In this document: in pieces, positions 47,301 to 62,300 of the stretch
Position numbering within the stretch: position 1 is the first letter of the stretch
Layout of the letters: each line of letters begins with the position of its first letter
DNA from: an uncultured Saprospiraceae bacterium
Lineage (GTDB): Bacteria; Bacteroidota; Bacteroidia; Chitinophagales; Saprospiraceae
Length of the DNA: 64,000 bases
Reading direction: 5' to 3'
Assembly (NCBI GenBank): GCA_937951615.1
Contig: CALFBH010000004.1
Location: 146,858-210,857, forward strand
Position numbers and translations under genes: made by a program
Notes under the pieces: generated by a model
Seen by the model: the letters and a program-made list of their open reading frames with translations, nothing else
Database searches by the model: none
Told to the model about the DNA's origin: nothing

Positions 47301-50300
47301 CCGAAATTCAAAGGTTTGTGCAGGTACATCCGGAGCAGAAACCGTAACCTTTGCTACACCTGGCGAAGTAACACGCACGTTGTATTTCCCTCCGCTTTTT
47401 TTAGTCATATCGCAGCCTGTGCATGTTGCATTGATTTGACTAAAATCACCGCCTGCTGCTATTGTTATCGGGTTGTCCACTCCCATATAAAATACATTCA
47501 TTTTATCTGCCGACACACTAGCCTGAGATTGTGTACCAACCTCATAACTGAAAGTCTTCGTATAGGTTTCTACTTTACCATTAAATGGATTTTTCACTGT
47601 AATCTTAGCCGTATAGGACTGTTCGCCCAAGCCACTGGCAGTTGCGGAATAAGTCGCTTTACCGCCCTGCGTTTTCAAGGTCTGACCATTGACACTTATA
47701 TCTACTTTAGCCTGACTAGATGCTGCACTTAGAAAAATATCAGCTTCGTATTGACCACCTTTCAATAAGAATGTTTTCTTAGGTGAAGCCACCACTACAA
47801 AATTATCAAAAGGTATATCAATCACGCCAATTTTTCCAGCCAGATAATTGATGATAGAAGCCTCGGAAGTCTTGGCATCATTCTGCATTTTCGCCAATAT
47901 AGGAAAACAGGCTGCCACAGGCATCTGGTTAAAATTAAACTGCTCCCAGCTTTTTCTACCTAGATTTGTTGTATCTATTTCCAGCGTCAACTGGTCTATT
48001 ATTTTATTCAATTCTTCCTGCTTGATGCCTAAATTCCCATTGCCTGACAGCTTGAGTAATACAGCTTCTAGCTTCTGCCTGGTTTCGATAATCTTTGCTT
48101 TGATATTCGGTGCTTCCGGCTCTATATGTTCTGCAAGACTACTTGGTCCATCGTAGCCATCTACAAAAAATCGGGTTGGAATTTCTTTGTTTTTAGCTTT
48201 TACAGCCTTTCCCCATTTTGTAGCGTCTCGTGTAGATTTTATGGGAGGCATGGCATCCAGATTCGCAATTTCACCATATTCGCCACCAGCTTCCACTGTA
48301 AAACGGACTTTAACGTCTTCAATATAATCGACAAATGCTTTGGTGATCGTTTGCACTTCTTTTGCAGCAGGTACGAGTGCTTTGTAATCTGTTTTTATCG
48401 CTACAGATTTTTCCATCGATTTAATCACTTGCGCATTGGCATTGTCCAGCAAAACATTGGTTCTGTCAATGCCATCCCGCAGTTTAAAAAAAGCATTGAT
48501 GATTTCTGCGGACACATTAAGTGCCAGCATAGCCGTGAGTACAAGGTACATCAGGTTGATCATAATCTGGCGTGGCTCTCTGGGAATAGACATAAGGCAT
48601 TAGTTTAGCACCCAAGCGCTCATTTTTTTTATAAAATGAGTGAATAAGAAAGTGAAAGAATGAGAGAATATTTGAATTGTTATGCCTTCTTAACGCAGTC
48701 GTTTTGAAAAGATACATTTTGGGAAACTCAAATTCAAATTCAAACTCAAAACTGACCTGTGGGCAGATACTCCTTTAGGAGCTAGAGGCGAGGGAGAGCA
48801 AACTCAAACTCAAAATAGTCATGTTTTGATATTATGGTAAAAATGACACGGACATTCAACAAGGCACTGTTTTTGTTATGGATTTGTTAAAACTCCGTTA
48901 TTTGTATTTGAATTTATTTTTTGAATTTGAATTTTAAAAAGAATCAATTATGCAAAAACTATGTCTATTTGCCTGCCTTTTGTTATTCATTCTATCTAGC
49001 TCCTCTTGTGGAGATGACCTTGATGAAAACTTTACGGCCAATGGCGTTCGTCCTGTTTACATTCAGCCAGAAGAAGCCAATGTAGTGGCATCACTAGCAC
49101 CGCAGCCCATTGGTCAGTTGGGTAAAATTTATTATAAAGACAACCTCATTTATGTCGGAGAGCGTGGTGAAGGGGTACATATTATTGACAATAATGACCC
49201 GTTTTCGCCAGAGCGTATTGGCTTTATCCGTATTCCTGGCAATATTGATATTGCTATAAAAGGCAATTATCTCTATGCTGATAATTATCGCGATTTAATC
49301 ACATTGGACATCAGTGACATCAATGCGATAGCGGAGATTAGTCGTGTAGCAGATGTCTATCCTGAAATGCCACAAAGCCATCCTTATTTTTATTCGGGTT
49401 ATTTTGAATGTGTTGATCCCTCCAAAGGATTTGTTATGAAATGGGAACCTGCATTGCTGAATAATCCTGCTTGTTATCGCTAGTAAAATAGTGTCCATAG
49501 TCCATGGTCGATAGTCCATGGTTGTTTTAAACAAAAAATAACTTGATTCAACTATCTGCATTTTGCTCTGCAAAATGTATTTCACATTAATATTTTCCCA
49601 TCGACTATGGACTATCGTCTATCGACCATTTAGCATCAACTTAAATAATTATAATAATGAAAAATATAAATTTCACTATATTTCTACTCGCACTCATCAG
49701 CCTTTTGTTTGTCCAATGTAGCAGCGAGGACAGTTTGTCCATTCCTTCCGACACGGGTACCGGTGGTTCACTGGCAGCCATGACGATTATTGATAATTAC
49801 CTCTATATTATAGATGATGAAAACATCAAAGTCTTCAACATCAGCAATCCGACAACACCTGTTTCTATGGGTACTATTAACGTTGGATTTGGGATAGAAA
49901 CCATTTTCCCGTATGGCGACCAATTGTTTATTGGTTCGCAAACAGGTATCTATATTTACGATATTGAGAACCTTGCTAATCCACAATTACTGGCAGAACA
50001 TAATCATTTTTATGGCTGCGACCCTGTAGTTGTCAATGATTCTATTGCATTTGTCACTGTCCGTTCTGCTGAAGCCTGTCGTGGCTTAGTCGAAATTAAT
50101 CAGTTGGAATTGGTTGATATTACTGATCCGACGCAGCCTTTTACTATTCAGTTTGTAGATTTGACCAATCCTTCAGGACTGGGTTTGGATGGTGATTATT
50201 TGTTCGTAACAGATGGACCAGATGGTATTCAGGTTTTTGATGTTAGTGATCCTTATAATAGTGGTGCTGTATTGATTGGTAATATTCCAGTCGAGGTATT

Positions 50301-53300
50301 TGATGTAATTCCTCTGAATGGTCTGCTGATGGCAGTTGGTCAAGATAATTTGTATCAGTTTGATTATAACGATATTAATAACATTACGGAAGTATCTACT
50401 TTGAGTTATCAGTTTTGAGTTGGGGTGTTGGGGTATTGAGGATAACTTTCAGTGTTGTCCTCGACTCCGCTCGGACAACTGCAATTTCGACTGCGTTCAA
50501 TTCAAGCAGTTGGTTGAGCGAAGCCGAAACCAACTTTTAGGTATTAGTAAGTAAGTTTAAGTACAAGATTAAGTTTAAGTTTAAAACGACATAAAACGCT
50601 GGCAATTAGTTTTCTATTCAAAATTTAAATGATAGATGATTTTGTCTAGTAACTTAGGAACTTAGAATAATTATGATAAAGATATTTCAACAAACCATCT
50701 GCTGTATTATATTGATTTTCACGGGACTGTTCTCTTATGGGCAGGAAATAGAGGATAGTAAAAATTTCTTCGATACGCCACAGGTATTGTACAAATATAA
50801 TGTAACCAGCCTGTTTGAAATTGAGCCTACTTTTCAGTTGGGTGTGGAGTATATTTTCAAACCTCGGATAGGTTTTCAGCAGCAATTGGGCTATATTTTC
50901 CAAAACCCTTCAACGGATATCTGGGGTATTCGTTCTCGTTCTGAAATGAAATTTTATTTAAATAAGACCAGACGCGAGCGTCCATTTTATATCTCTACTG
51001 AGATTCTGTACAAATTTGTCCAAAACTATGGTACAAGGACCTTTGTGCGGGATGGAGGTTCTTATACCCAGCGATTTAATTTTCGTGCCAATCGAAGTGT
51101 CATTGGCTTTACGCCGAAGATTGGTATTATGAATAACTTTACCATGCGCAATTTTGTCTTTGACCTGTCTTTCGGACTTGGCGTAAAAGCTGCTTATTAT
51201 AGCAGTAATCTGCCCGCAGATGCGGACTTACTGAACAGTTTCGCGATTTGGGATTTTTCTAATTTGAGTAAAAGTGGCAATGAAGTCTTACAAAATGTTA
51301 TCCTGAGTTTGCAAATTGGGTTTACGAAATAGCGTATTTAAACTCAAATTCAAACGTCAAATTCAAATTCAAAAATGGTGACAAGATTAAGTGTAAATAT
51401 CAACAAAATAGCTCTGATACGCAATGCGCGGGGCAGCAATCTTCCGGATCTGGTACAGGTCGCAAAAGACTGTGAAAAATTTGGTGCGCAGGGCATTACT
51501 GTCCATCCTCGTCCTGATGAGCGGCATATTCGGTATGATGATGTGCCTGCCTTGAAACCCATCGTGAGTACTGAATTTAATATTGAAGGAAATCCTACGC
51601 CGCGTTTTTTGGAATTGGTGCTGGCACATCGCCCACATCAGTGTACGCTTGTGCCAGACGACCCACAGCAACTGACTTCCGACCATGGCTGGGATACCAT
51701 CAAGCATGAAGGTTTTCTGAAAGATGTGATTGCTCAATTGCAGGAAGCCGGTATTCGGGTGTCTATTTTTTGTGATCCGGAAGCAAAATACATCGAAGGC
51801 GCGAAAAAAACGGGTACAGACAGAATCGAATTGTACACCGGACCTTATGCGGAAGCCTTTGCTCATGCGCCCGACAAAGCCATCGCGCCTTATGTAGCCG
51901 CTGGTCAGTTTGCTGGAGCATTGGGATTAGGACTGAATGCCGGGCATGATTTGAATTTGGATAATCTTCGCTTTTTCAGTCAGCAAGTTCCCCATTTGCT
52001 GGAAGTGTCTATTGGTCATGCCTTGGTTGTTGATGCTTTGTATTATGGATTGGAGGATACGATTGGACGGTATTTGAATTGTTTATCAATCTAAAAACTG
52101 ATAAATTTTTCCTTCATCTGCGGCTATATATCCGATGCCGTTGTCATAAAAGATGCGGTTAAAATCTGTATCGGGCGTGTCTTCCACCACTTTCCAGGAA
52201 TCGCCGCCATCATTGGTGTACCAAAACAAACCTTCATCGCCTATGATATAGCCCTTGCTTTCATCAGAGAACCAAACATCCCTGAACTTTTTATTGCTGA
52301 TAAAAACGCTGTTGCCATTGCGAATCTTTTTCCACTCCCCTCCCCCATTTGTGGTCTTGATAATTGTTCCGCTTACACCTACTGCATAGCCTACTTCCTC
52401 CGTCGGAAAATCAAGTGCGTAAAAAAAATCGCCCTGAATATCTGCTGCCTGCCAGGTCAGTCCGGCATCTGTTGATTTGGCGACATAACCATAACCTACG
52501 GTGTGTACGGTACTTTCATTTGTAAATTCCACATCCCGCAATTCATGGTTCAATGGATAATGAATCGTATCTCTTGCACCATTCACATTATTCCAACGAT
52601 AAATAATGCCGAAAGCAAAATTCTTTCCGCCTACCGCCACGCCTGTATTTTCATCATAAAAATGAACAGCATTGATCGGTTCAGCTTCTGCCTGCTCATT
52701 GTATTGCCAGGCTGCATTATTATTATTTTTATACAAATAACGCCCCTCATAGCCCGATGTGACAATCTGTTCTCCAGCCAAAACCTGTATATCCAGCAAA
52801 GCTGTATTGGTGAGGGTATCGGATTGCCAGTTTGCACCGCCGTCGGTCGTTTGTAGCCATTCGCCATGTTCCCAACGTGTTCCGCCTACGGCGTATCCAG
52901 TGTCTAAATTTGTAAATACAATATCGTATAAATTTGCAGTGGTAGGTGTTGGGAGTTCCGTCAATGGGATTTCAATGCGGTCTTTTTTGCAGGCGGAAAA
53001 GACTAATATTCCGACGAATAAAACCGCACTAATATATTGTTTCATTTATTCGTCTTATATCTTGATAAACTTCTCCGTTACCTGTTCGCCATTCAGTAAG
53101 GTTGAAAATATATACATGCCTTGCGGCAAATTGGAGACATCCAAATGCAGTTTATCGCTATTTTGGATCCTAGACTGATGACGCTGAACTGGCTGTCCGG
53201 CTGCATTTGTAATGATAATATTCAGTGCTTGCGTTGTTGTTACACCAGTATATTCAAAAACAAGATTTCCGCCTGTTGTTGTTGGATATAAGGCTGTGCT

Positions 53301-56300
53301 ATACCGTTCATTAATTGGAAATTCTACACCTATAATAGAGGGTGTTCCGCAATAATCTGACAAACAATCTTCTACATTATGATAAGCTCCTTCTTCTACC
53401 TCAACCAATAAACCCTGCACATTTTCGCCGATATAAGTTGGCGGAAAGGTTTCTGTATCATGAAAAAACAGCGTAAAACATGCTTCAGGATCTGCAATCT
53501 CAATCCCAATGCGCCCGATGGATACCCATTGATCTTCTTTTACTAGGTAACCATCTCCTCCAAGATGCTCTATATTATAAGAGATGATGGTGTCCTGACT
53601 TCCATTGAGACTATGTTCTTCAAAAAAATTCATAGAACCATCTGTCGTGACTAAACCAGAAACATCTCCTTCTCTTTCAATAAAGGCAGAGTTGGGAACA
53701 AGTGCTTCACTGCTATAAGAAATGCGGTAATTTTGATCCGCCAGCAGAAAACTGCTATTAGCGTCAGTAGCTTTGATTTTGATATCAAAGTAAGCTGTAT
53801 TGTTCGTACAGTCGGTCTCTGTAAGCGTTGCCGAAATGAAATACTTTCCATTTTGAGCCATTCCAGAGTTAAACGAAAGAGTCACCAGACAAATGAAAAT
53901 AAATAGCCGTTCCATATTTTGCGTGTTGTTTTTTGTTATAAAGCAATGAATCAGTTGGATTATAAAAAATATTCATTACTCTTTTATCCTTGTATACATA
54001 ATGTAGGCAAGAATAGTTCCATAAAAACAAAAAGAATATAAAGAATTAATAATGCATCAACATAATATTACTGATTTGGAGCTAGTTAACAAAAAAGCGC
54101 ATAGGTAAAACCCATGCGCTATAATGTATTTTGTGAAAGCGAGTTTGTGTAAAAACTATAATTTTATAAACTTACGAGACACCCATTTCCCTTCAATCAT
54201 TGTACTCAGGAAATAAACGCCTTGTGGTAATTTTTCTACATTAAATCGGTGTACCGGACTACCCGAGATGTTTTTATTATACGTTTCTAGTGTCCGTCCA
54301 TTTACATCGGTAATCATAATCCCAGTTGATCCCTGCATATTAATATCCAGGTATTCTACAGCAATCTCATTATCTGCAACAGTCGGATACAAGTTAATTG
54401 CATAATCATCTTCCGGCGTGCTGATACCAGTATATGGATACACTGTGATAAAAACCGTTGCCGTCACACATTGGTTATCTGTATCGCATATTTCGTAATC
54501 AAAAGGCGTAACCGCGCCTGTAAATCCAGCTGCTGGAGTACAGGTAAAGTACCCTGGATCAGAAGTTGGGGCAAGCGAAACTTCAGTACCTGGCGGGCTC
54601 GAAAGCAAGTTGAAACTTCCAGGATTTAAATTGCCATTCGGATCAACATCATTACCCAATAAATCAATGGAAAATGGAGTTTGTTCATCTGTATCGTAAT
54701 AATCGTCGTAAGCAAGTGGAGCCATTGCACACATATCAAACAAGCAAACTGATCCAAGATTTGTATAAAGGCCTTCTTCGGCTATATACAATTCGTCATC
54801 AAATTTTTCAATAACGACGGTATTCGGAAAATCTACTTCATCATAAGTATGCCATTTCAATTCAAAACATTCTGTGCTACTCATAATATCAAAACCAATT
54901 CTACCCACAGGTGTCCAGGTGGTTTCAGATAATGTATAGCCATCTCCGCCCGCCAACTCTATATTATAAGAGACAACCGTATCAATACTTCCGGTAAGGG
55001 TATGGTTATTAAAAAAGCTACCGCCGCCTCCTGCGCCAACAACAAAGCCAGATAATGTAAGTTCCGATTCTATGAAAGGATTGTCCACCGAACGTGGAAA
55101 AGACATTCGATAGTTTTGTTCCGCAACATCAAAAACAGCTGCACTATTATTCGCCTTGACAGAAAGATCGACATAAACTTTCATATTGTTGCAATCAACA
55201 TTATTCAGTTCAAATTGAAGATCAAATTTTCCATCTTGAGAAAAAGCCTGCTGAAATGTTAGCAGTAGAATAAGCATCAAGTATAATCTCGTCATGATTA
55301 GATTTTTGTCAGGGGTGTGTTTTTTGTTTTGAATAAATATTTTAAACACGTTCTTAATGTTTTACTGATTTTTGGAGACTTTGTTGCATTAACATCTGAA
55401 TTTTACAGCATTGTTTAAACATACTACTATATGATTCAAATACTTATACTACTTTACCAATGTACATCAAAACGCCACTTAATGACGCGATGTAGCATAA
55501 TTGTCACGCTATTTAATTTGGAACAAAGAAAAATTAACTCGTGTATATGGGAGATTGGTTCTGCTTGATAAACAGGGCAAGTGGGACTGCAAAAATAGCA
55601 GAAAATGTTGATAAATGTACTAATAGCCGACAAATTTAACGATATTTCATTATCTTGTTTCAATGCTAAAAATAGCCTACTCACCAGTCTATAAGTACCA
55701 ATTGCCAGAGGGACATCGTTTTCCTATGATAAAATACGAGTTGCTGCCAGAGCAATTATTATATGAAGGCACGATAACAGAAGATAGTTTTTTTGAAGCT
55801 GCCCCTCTGAAAGAATCCACTATCTTGCGCACCCATGATGAAGCCTACTGGCTCAAATTAAAAAACCTGACGCTGCTCCCAAAAGAGATTCGCAAAATTG
55901 GTTTTCCTTTGTCTGCTCACTTAGTGCATCGTGGTACTATTATTTCCAATGGCACAGTGCAATGTGCTTTATATGCCCAAAAATATGGCGTATCGCTTAA
56001 TATAGCTGGCGGTACACACCACGCTTTTACGGATAGAGGTGAGGGTTTTTGTTTATTGAATGACATCGCAATTGCCTCCAATTATTTGCTGGATCATCAA
56101 CTAGCCCAGCAGATACTCATTGTCGATCTCGATGTTCATCAGGGCAATGGTACGGCTCAGATATTCAGGGACGAACCCCGTGTATTTACTTTTTCCATGC
56201 ATGGCGCAAAAAATTATCCTTTACACAAAGAAAGCTCTGACTTAGATATTGGATTGCCGGATAAAATGCCGGATGCTCCTTATTTGAAAACATTAAAAAA

Positions 56301-59300
56301 TACCCTGCCTCGCCTTTTAGATGAGGTACAACCCGATTTTGTGTTTTATCTGTCTGGCGTAGATGTCCTGGCAACGGATAAACTCGGACGGCTAGGACTC
56401 AGCATGGAAGGCTGCAAAGCACGTGATCGCTTTGTGTTTGAAATGTGTCAAAAAAGTGACGTGCCGGTAGCCGTCAGTATGGGAGGTGGTTATTCAGAAC
56501 GTATTGCGCATATTATAGAAGCTCACGCGAATACTTTCCGGCTGGCAGCTGAATTGTATTTTTAGGGGAAAATGTGTTGGAGTATTGGAGTGTTGGTGTG
56601 TTGTCGTTTTTTTGCACATCAACACCACAACACACTCTTAACTCTTAATATTTACAAAAGCTTCCAACATGTCCCCGAAAATATGCTGTATTTTCAACTG
56701 AATTCGTCTGACGACAACGGAATTTGCTCAACGATGCTTTGATAGAACACGACTAAAATTTTGATGCGTTTGCCCTGGTTAATGTGTTGTCGTTTTTTAC
56801 ACATCAACACGACAACACATCAAGCACATCAACACGCTATAAAGTTTTGAAATTTGCAAATTTTTCCAGCATAGGCTGAAGCTGTTCTGGTGCTTTATAG
56901 CCAGGAACTGCCTGCATCAATTCCAGATTTTCATTCAGGAATACAATCGTCGGGAAAGCACGCACGCCCATAGCACTCGATAACTGGTGGCTGGCATTGC
57001 GTCGTTTCTGTCCTTTAGCTGGATCGTAATTTGGATTGGCATAAGTCGAACCATTAAACTTGATTGGTGTCTCATGTTGGGCATTGAACTTCACCGCATA
57101 AAAGTTTTCATTGACGTATTTAGCGATTTCAGGCTTAGAGAAAGTATTCCTATCCATCATTTTGCAAGGTCCACACCATTCAGTATAAACATCGACAAAA
57201 ATTTTCTTCGGCTGTTTTTTCATCTTTTTCTGCACCTGATCAAAGGTCATCCAGTTAATTTTATTGGGATCTACAGGTTTTTTGTTATCTGTAGCTGCAC
57301 CTGCTTTTGCGGACGAATTGCATGATGTAGCCCCCATCAACAAAGCACCGAAGAAAAGCAACAAAAGAGAAAAGCTATATAAATTTTTCATGATTTAAAC
57401 TATATTTTGAAATCGTATTTCTATTTATTGATTATACTGCGCTAATAAAGGTAAAAACTGCTCCGCTCCACGAAATCCGGGAACAGCCTTAATTAATTCC
57501 AATTGCTCATCAAGGAACAAAACAGTCGGAAAACTTCTTGTCCCATATTTGGCGGCTAGTTGATGCGTGGCATTACGCGCACGTTTTGGACGACTTGCGT
57601 CAAAATTTGGATTACTGTATTTTTTACCTCCAATTGAAATATCTTCTGGGTCTTGTGCGTCAAATTTGACTGCATAATAATTTTCATTCATATAATCAGC
57701 TACTCGCTTATCAGCAAAAGTTGCTTTATCCAATACTTTACACCAGCCACACCATTCGGTATAAACATCCACAAATACTTTGCGCTTTTCCTTTTTCATC
57801 GCTTTTTCTACCTCATTGAAAGTCATCCAGTTCACTTTTCCACCTGGTACTCCGGGTTCATGCTTTGGACGCTGAGGGCGTGCCTGATTTGCATTGAGGG
57901 TGCGGGTTTTTCCTTGCGGAGCTGTGACCGTTCTTTGTTGAATCTGTTTGTTCTGTGCAACAGGCTGTATAGTTTTTTGTTGTTGAGTAGTCGCTGTGTT
58001 GGTTGCCGTATCTGCTGTCGTCTCCTTACAAGAAGTTATCAGTATGACACTACAGAATGCTAAAGCTAAGAAAATAGAAAATTGTCTCATGTTGTGTATA
58101 AATTTAGTTTAGTGTCTATTTTAAATTGTGTGGTTGCTGAATTGTATGACTGACAAATCATCGTTTTGAATGCAAAATTAAGGAAAATAGTAAGAATGTA
58201 CTATTAAGGTAGTGTTAAGATTTAATATCAAATGTCGAAGTGAGTATAAAACACTTCGACATTCGTTATTCCTCTGTTCGATATTCGACATTCATTCAAC
58301 AATATTCCTACCTCAATTTCCAGCTACCTCACTCAGCCCCACTTTCACCCCATTGCGATAAGCCACCACAAAAGCCGCAGAGACGCCAAGCTCACGCGCA
58401 CGCTGCTTCGCTACACTCGCTTCCGACAAAGAATAATAATCCCCCAGTAAAAAAACTGTCAGTCCATCTGCTCGCTGAATTTGCTGAATTGTTCCAAAAT
58501 CATTCAGGCGATAATCAAAACCACCTGCCTTTTCAGGATTGCGATAAGCAGCCAACTGTACGCGAAAAACTACGCTGCCCGATGGCGAAACCGTAGGCGC
58601 AGGAACAGACTCATAAACTATAGTTGGAGGAGATACGACTGGCGGAGTAGCTCTTGGTGGTACAGTATTTATGGTACTCGGCGTTGGTTTATTATCAGAT
58701 ATTGTTTCTATCGCATCGTAGACTGGATTTTTCTCCGTGACCGTGCGCACAAAAGCACCGCCATAACCACGTCCTACAATTTGAGCGCGGGCAGTTTCGG
58801 CTTCTTCTCTTGTTTTGAATACGCCCACCTTATAAATAGTCAGTTCTCCGCGTTTATCAGGATACACCAAACCAATATCTGCCAATGCCCTGAATTTCTC
58901 GGGGCGAGGTGAGCTGAATGCTCCAACTTGTACCTCATACATCGTAGTCGTAACCGCAGTCGGCCTACTTGGTTCAGAAATTGGTGGTGGCGGTGGCGGT
59001 GCGACCACAACAGGTTTTTCTTCTTCCTCAACAGGCTTCATCGTTGTCGTGACGCCGCCTATATTCGTCACAGGTGCTGCTAGTCCAGCCGTCGTCACTC
59101 CAGGACGAGTAGGTTCAGGTGCCACAACTACGGCCGCTGGATCAAAGAATGGAGACAACTCCATTTCCTGTATGCCGAGGTCAGGATTCGTATCGCTGAC
59201 GCGAATCGAGCGGGCGGTATTTAAATAACTGGCTTTTGAATAAATGACATCGTAATCAGCAGTCGGTTCTAGTTGGAGTGCGTAACGTCCACGTTCATCC

Positions 59301-62300
59301 GTAACCGCTTTGATTTCACTTTGAGTACTTTTATTTGTTGCTATAATAAGGACACCAGCCAGTGGATCTTCTGTTTCGGAATTCATGACCCTTCCGGTAA
59401 ACGCGCCTTCCCGCTTGGTCAGGCTGATCTCCATTTGCGCCACCATTGGAAATTTGAACAGTTGCTCACCGTAGCCGGCCCGACTAATCATAATCATGCA
59501 GTCTTCATTAAACTTATTGAGTTCGGCTTGTCCTTGTCCGTCTGTTTTATAAATCGGGCCATTACATCTTGCAAAATCTACTTTTACATCGGTGATGGGC
59601 TGGCGAGAAATTTCATCTACAATAGTCAAGACCATATTATCTGGTTTGGCTATCGTTGTTGTTGTTGGGGTGTTGGTGTGTTGAGGTGTTGAGGTGTTGT
59701 CGTGTTGGGGTGTTGGGGTGTTAGTTGTAGCTGGGGTTGGGGGCGTAGTTGTTGGTGACTCAGGAGTTGTCGTTGTCGTTGTTTCTACCGGTTCTGTTGT
59801 TGTTGTCGTTATTGGCGGACTTGCTACATAACCTGTTGGTACTGCCTGATAAATATCGTCTTTGCCTTTACCGCCTACTGCTCTATTCGAGACAAAAAAG
59901 CCTAATTTTTTACCTGGATTATAAATAAAATCATAATCATTATAAGAAGAGTTGATGTCTTTGCCCATATTTTTGGGCGCACTCCACATCGCATTCGTTT
60001 GTGTACTTTTGAAAATATCCAGTCCGCCGTAGCCATTATGCCAGTTGGAGGCAAAAAACATTGTCGTGCCTAATATAAAAGGACTGATCTCATCGCCGCC
60101 CGTATTGATAGAACCACCAAGATTGACCGGTTCTGACCAATCACTGCCTTCGCGCTGCGAGACATAAATATCAAATCCACCATAACCGCCTGGCACATCC
60201 GATGCAAAATAAAGCGTATTGCCATCAGGTGTCAGGAAAGGATAAGCATTCGAATATTTTCGTCCATTATAAGGAAAAGGCATCACTTCTTCCCAGTTTT
60301 CCTGCGTAAGTGCATTGCCCAGGTAAATATCAAATTTGACACCGCTGCCCATCAATGGTGCGACACCATCCGTGAAATTATTATTATTTTTGACATAAGC
60401 GATTTTGCTACCATCTGCACTGAAAGCTGAATAGCCTTCATTCACTGCTGCATTAAAACTGCTGCGGAGTAGCTTACTTGCGCCGACCTGCAAATCAGCT
60501 ATATTGGATATAAACAACTGATTGAAGGCCTCACCTTCTTCTGTGCCTGTTTTTTTGAAAGAAGAAAAGACGAGTTGGTCTTTATAAAAATTGGGTGCAA
60601 AATCGGAAGCTGGCGTATTGATATTATTGACTGCGCGAATGCTGAAATCAGATTCACCACCTGTATTGGCTTTCGCATAATCACAGCTCTTAGCATAATG
60701 ATTGCCCAGTGCAGGCTCATGCGCGGCATATTCCTCAAAACGAGTTTTCGCCTCCTCATAACGCCCCAGCGACTTGAGCACTTGCGCGTAATAAAAAATA
60801 TCTACAGGATCGACATTCGGATTTTCTGCGGCTTTGGAGTACCACAAACCCGCTTTGTCCAGTCGGTTGGTTTGTCGATAACATTCTGCCAGTCTCGACA
60901 TGGCTTCGTAATTGCCGGGAGCAGTTGCCAATGCTTCTTCATAGAGCTTAATCGCCTGATCGAAAGCATATAGTTCATAATATTTATCTGCTTTTTGGAC
61001 TTGATCCGTTTCCTGCGCCTGTATTTGCGTTGCCGCAAATAAGATCATCACTATGATTATAAGCGATATATTGCTTCTCATAAAATGCAATTTCTTGTTT
61101 TTTAATGTTTTCAGCCTAAAGAGCAAAGATACATAAAAGGTCAATGTATATGCTTTGAAACGAAATATTCCGCAAAAAAGTTATGCTTAGGTACAAGTTA
61201 CAACAAAAAAGATATAGTTGCAATATGTCCTTAAGTCTGAAAAATTACGCTCTTTTGAACGTATAAAATGATGCAATGTTGTGTTTAGAGCATGCTCTTA
61301 TCGGTACAAACAACCTGCATTTACACTTCTCTATTGATTAAATAGTGTGCCAAATTTCGCAATTCGACCTTTCGCGCTTCAGGTATTTCCAAAAGATCAA
61401 GGTGATGGAAAGCAGTATCGAGGTAGGCATTCATTTTCTTTCCCGCTTGCTGGCGGATTTTATATTTTTTAAATAAAGTTCTGACCTGCTCAATCTTAGC
61501 CGCTTCATCTGCTGGGGCGGTTTGCAGGAGTTGGTGTAGGTTTTGTCTGTCTTCTGCTGTGGCGAGTTCTAGTGTTTTCAGTACCAGGAAAGTTTTTTTG
61601 TTTTGCACAATATCGCCCCCTACCCTCTTGCCAAATTTTTCGGGATCTCCGAAAGTATCGAGAATATCGTCCTGCAACTGAAAAGCGATGCCGACATTCC
61701 GACCAAATTCATAAACTTGCTCCGCATCTTTTGCGCTTGCACCGCCTATCAATGCGCCCATCTGCATACTGCCTGCCAGCAAGACGGAGGTTTTGAGTTC
61801 GATCATTTTCAGGTATTCGGGAATGCTCACGGTTTCAACCGTTTCAAAATCCATATCGTATTGCTGTCCTTCGCAGACGCCAATAGCCAGTTGGTTCATG
61901 ATGCGCAGCAGGTCGGGCAGTAGTTGAGGGCTGGCTTTCGCCAAATACTGATAGGCATGAATCATCATCACATCGCCGGAAAGAATAGCCGTATTGGTAT
62001 CATATTTTTCATGGACAGTCGTTTTGCCTCTCCGCAAAGGCGCGTCGTCCATAATGTCATCATGCAGCAAAGTAAAATTGTGAAAAATCTCAACCGCCAA
62101 TGCTGCCGGCAATGCTTTTTCCACATTTTCATCGAATAACTGACAAGCCATCAAGAGCATGACCGGACGCATTCGTTTCCCACCAATATCTAGAATATAA
62201 TTGACTGGCGCGTAAAGTCCCTGCGGCTCGTCATCAAAGCTGTTTTGTGCTAAATAATTGAGAAATAATTCACGAAGCTCGGCAGTGTTTTTCATGGGGC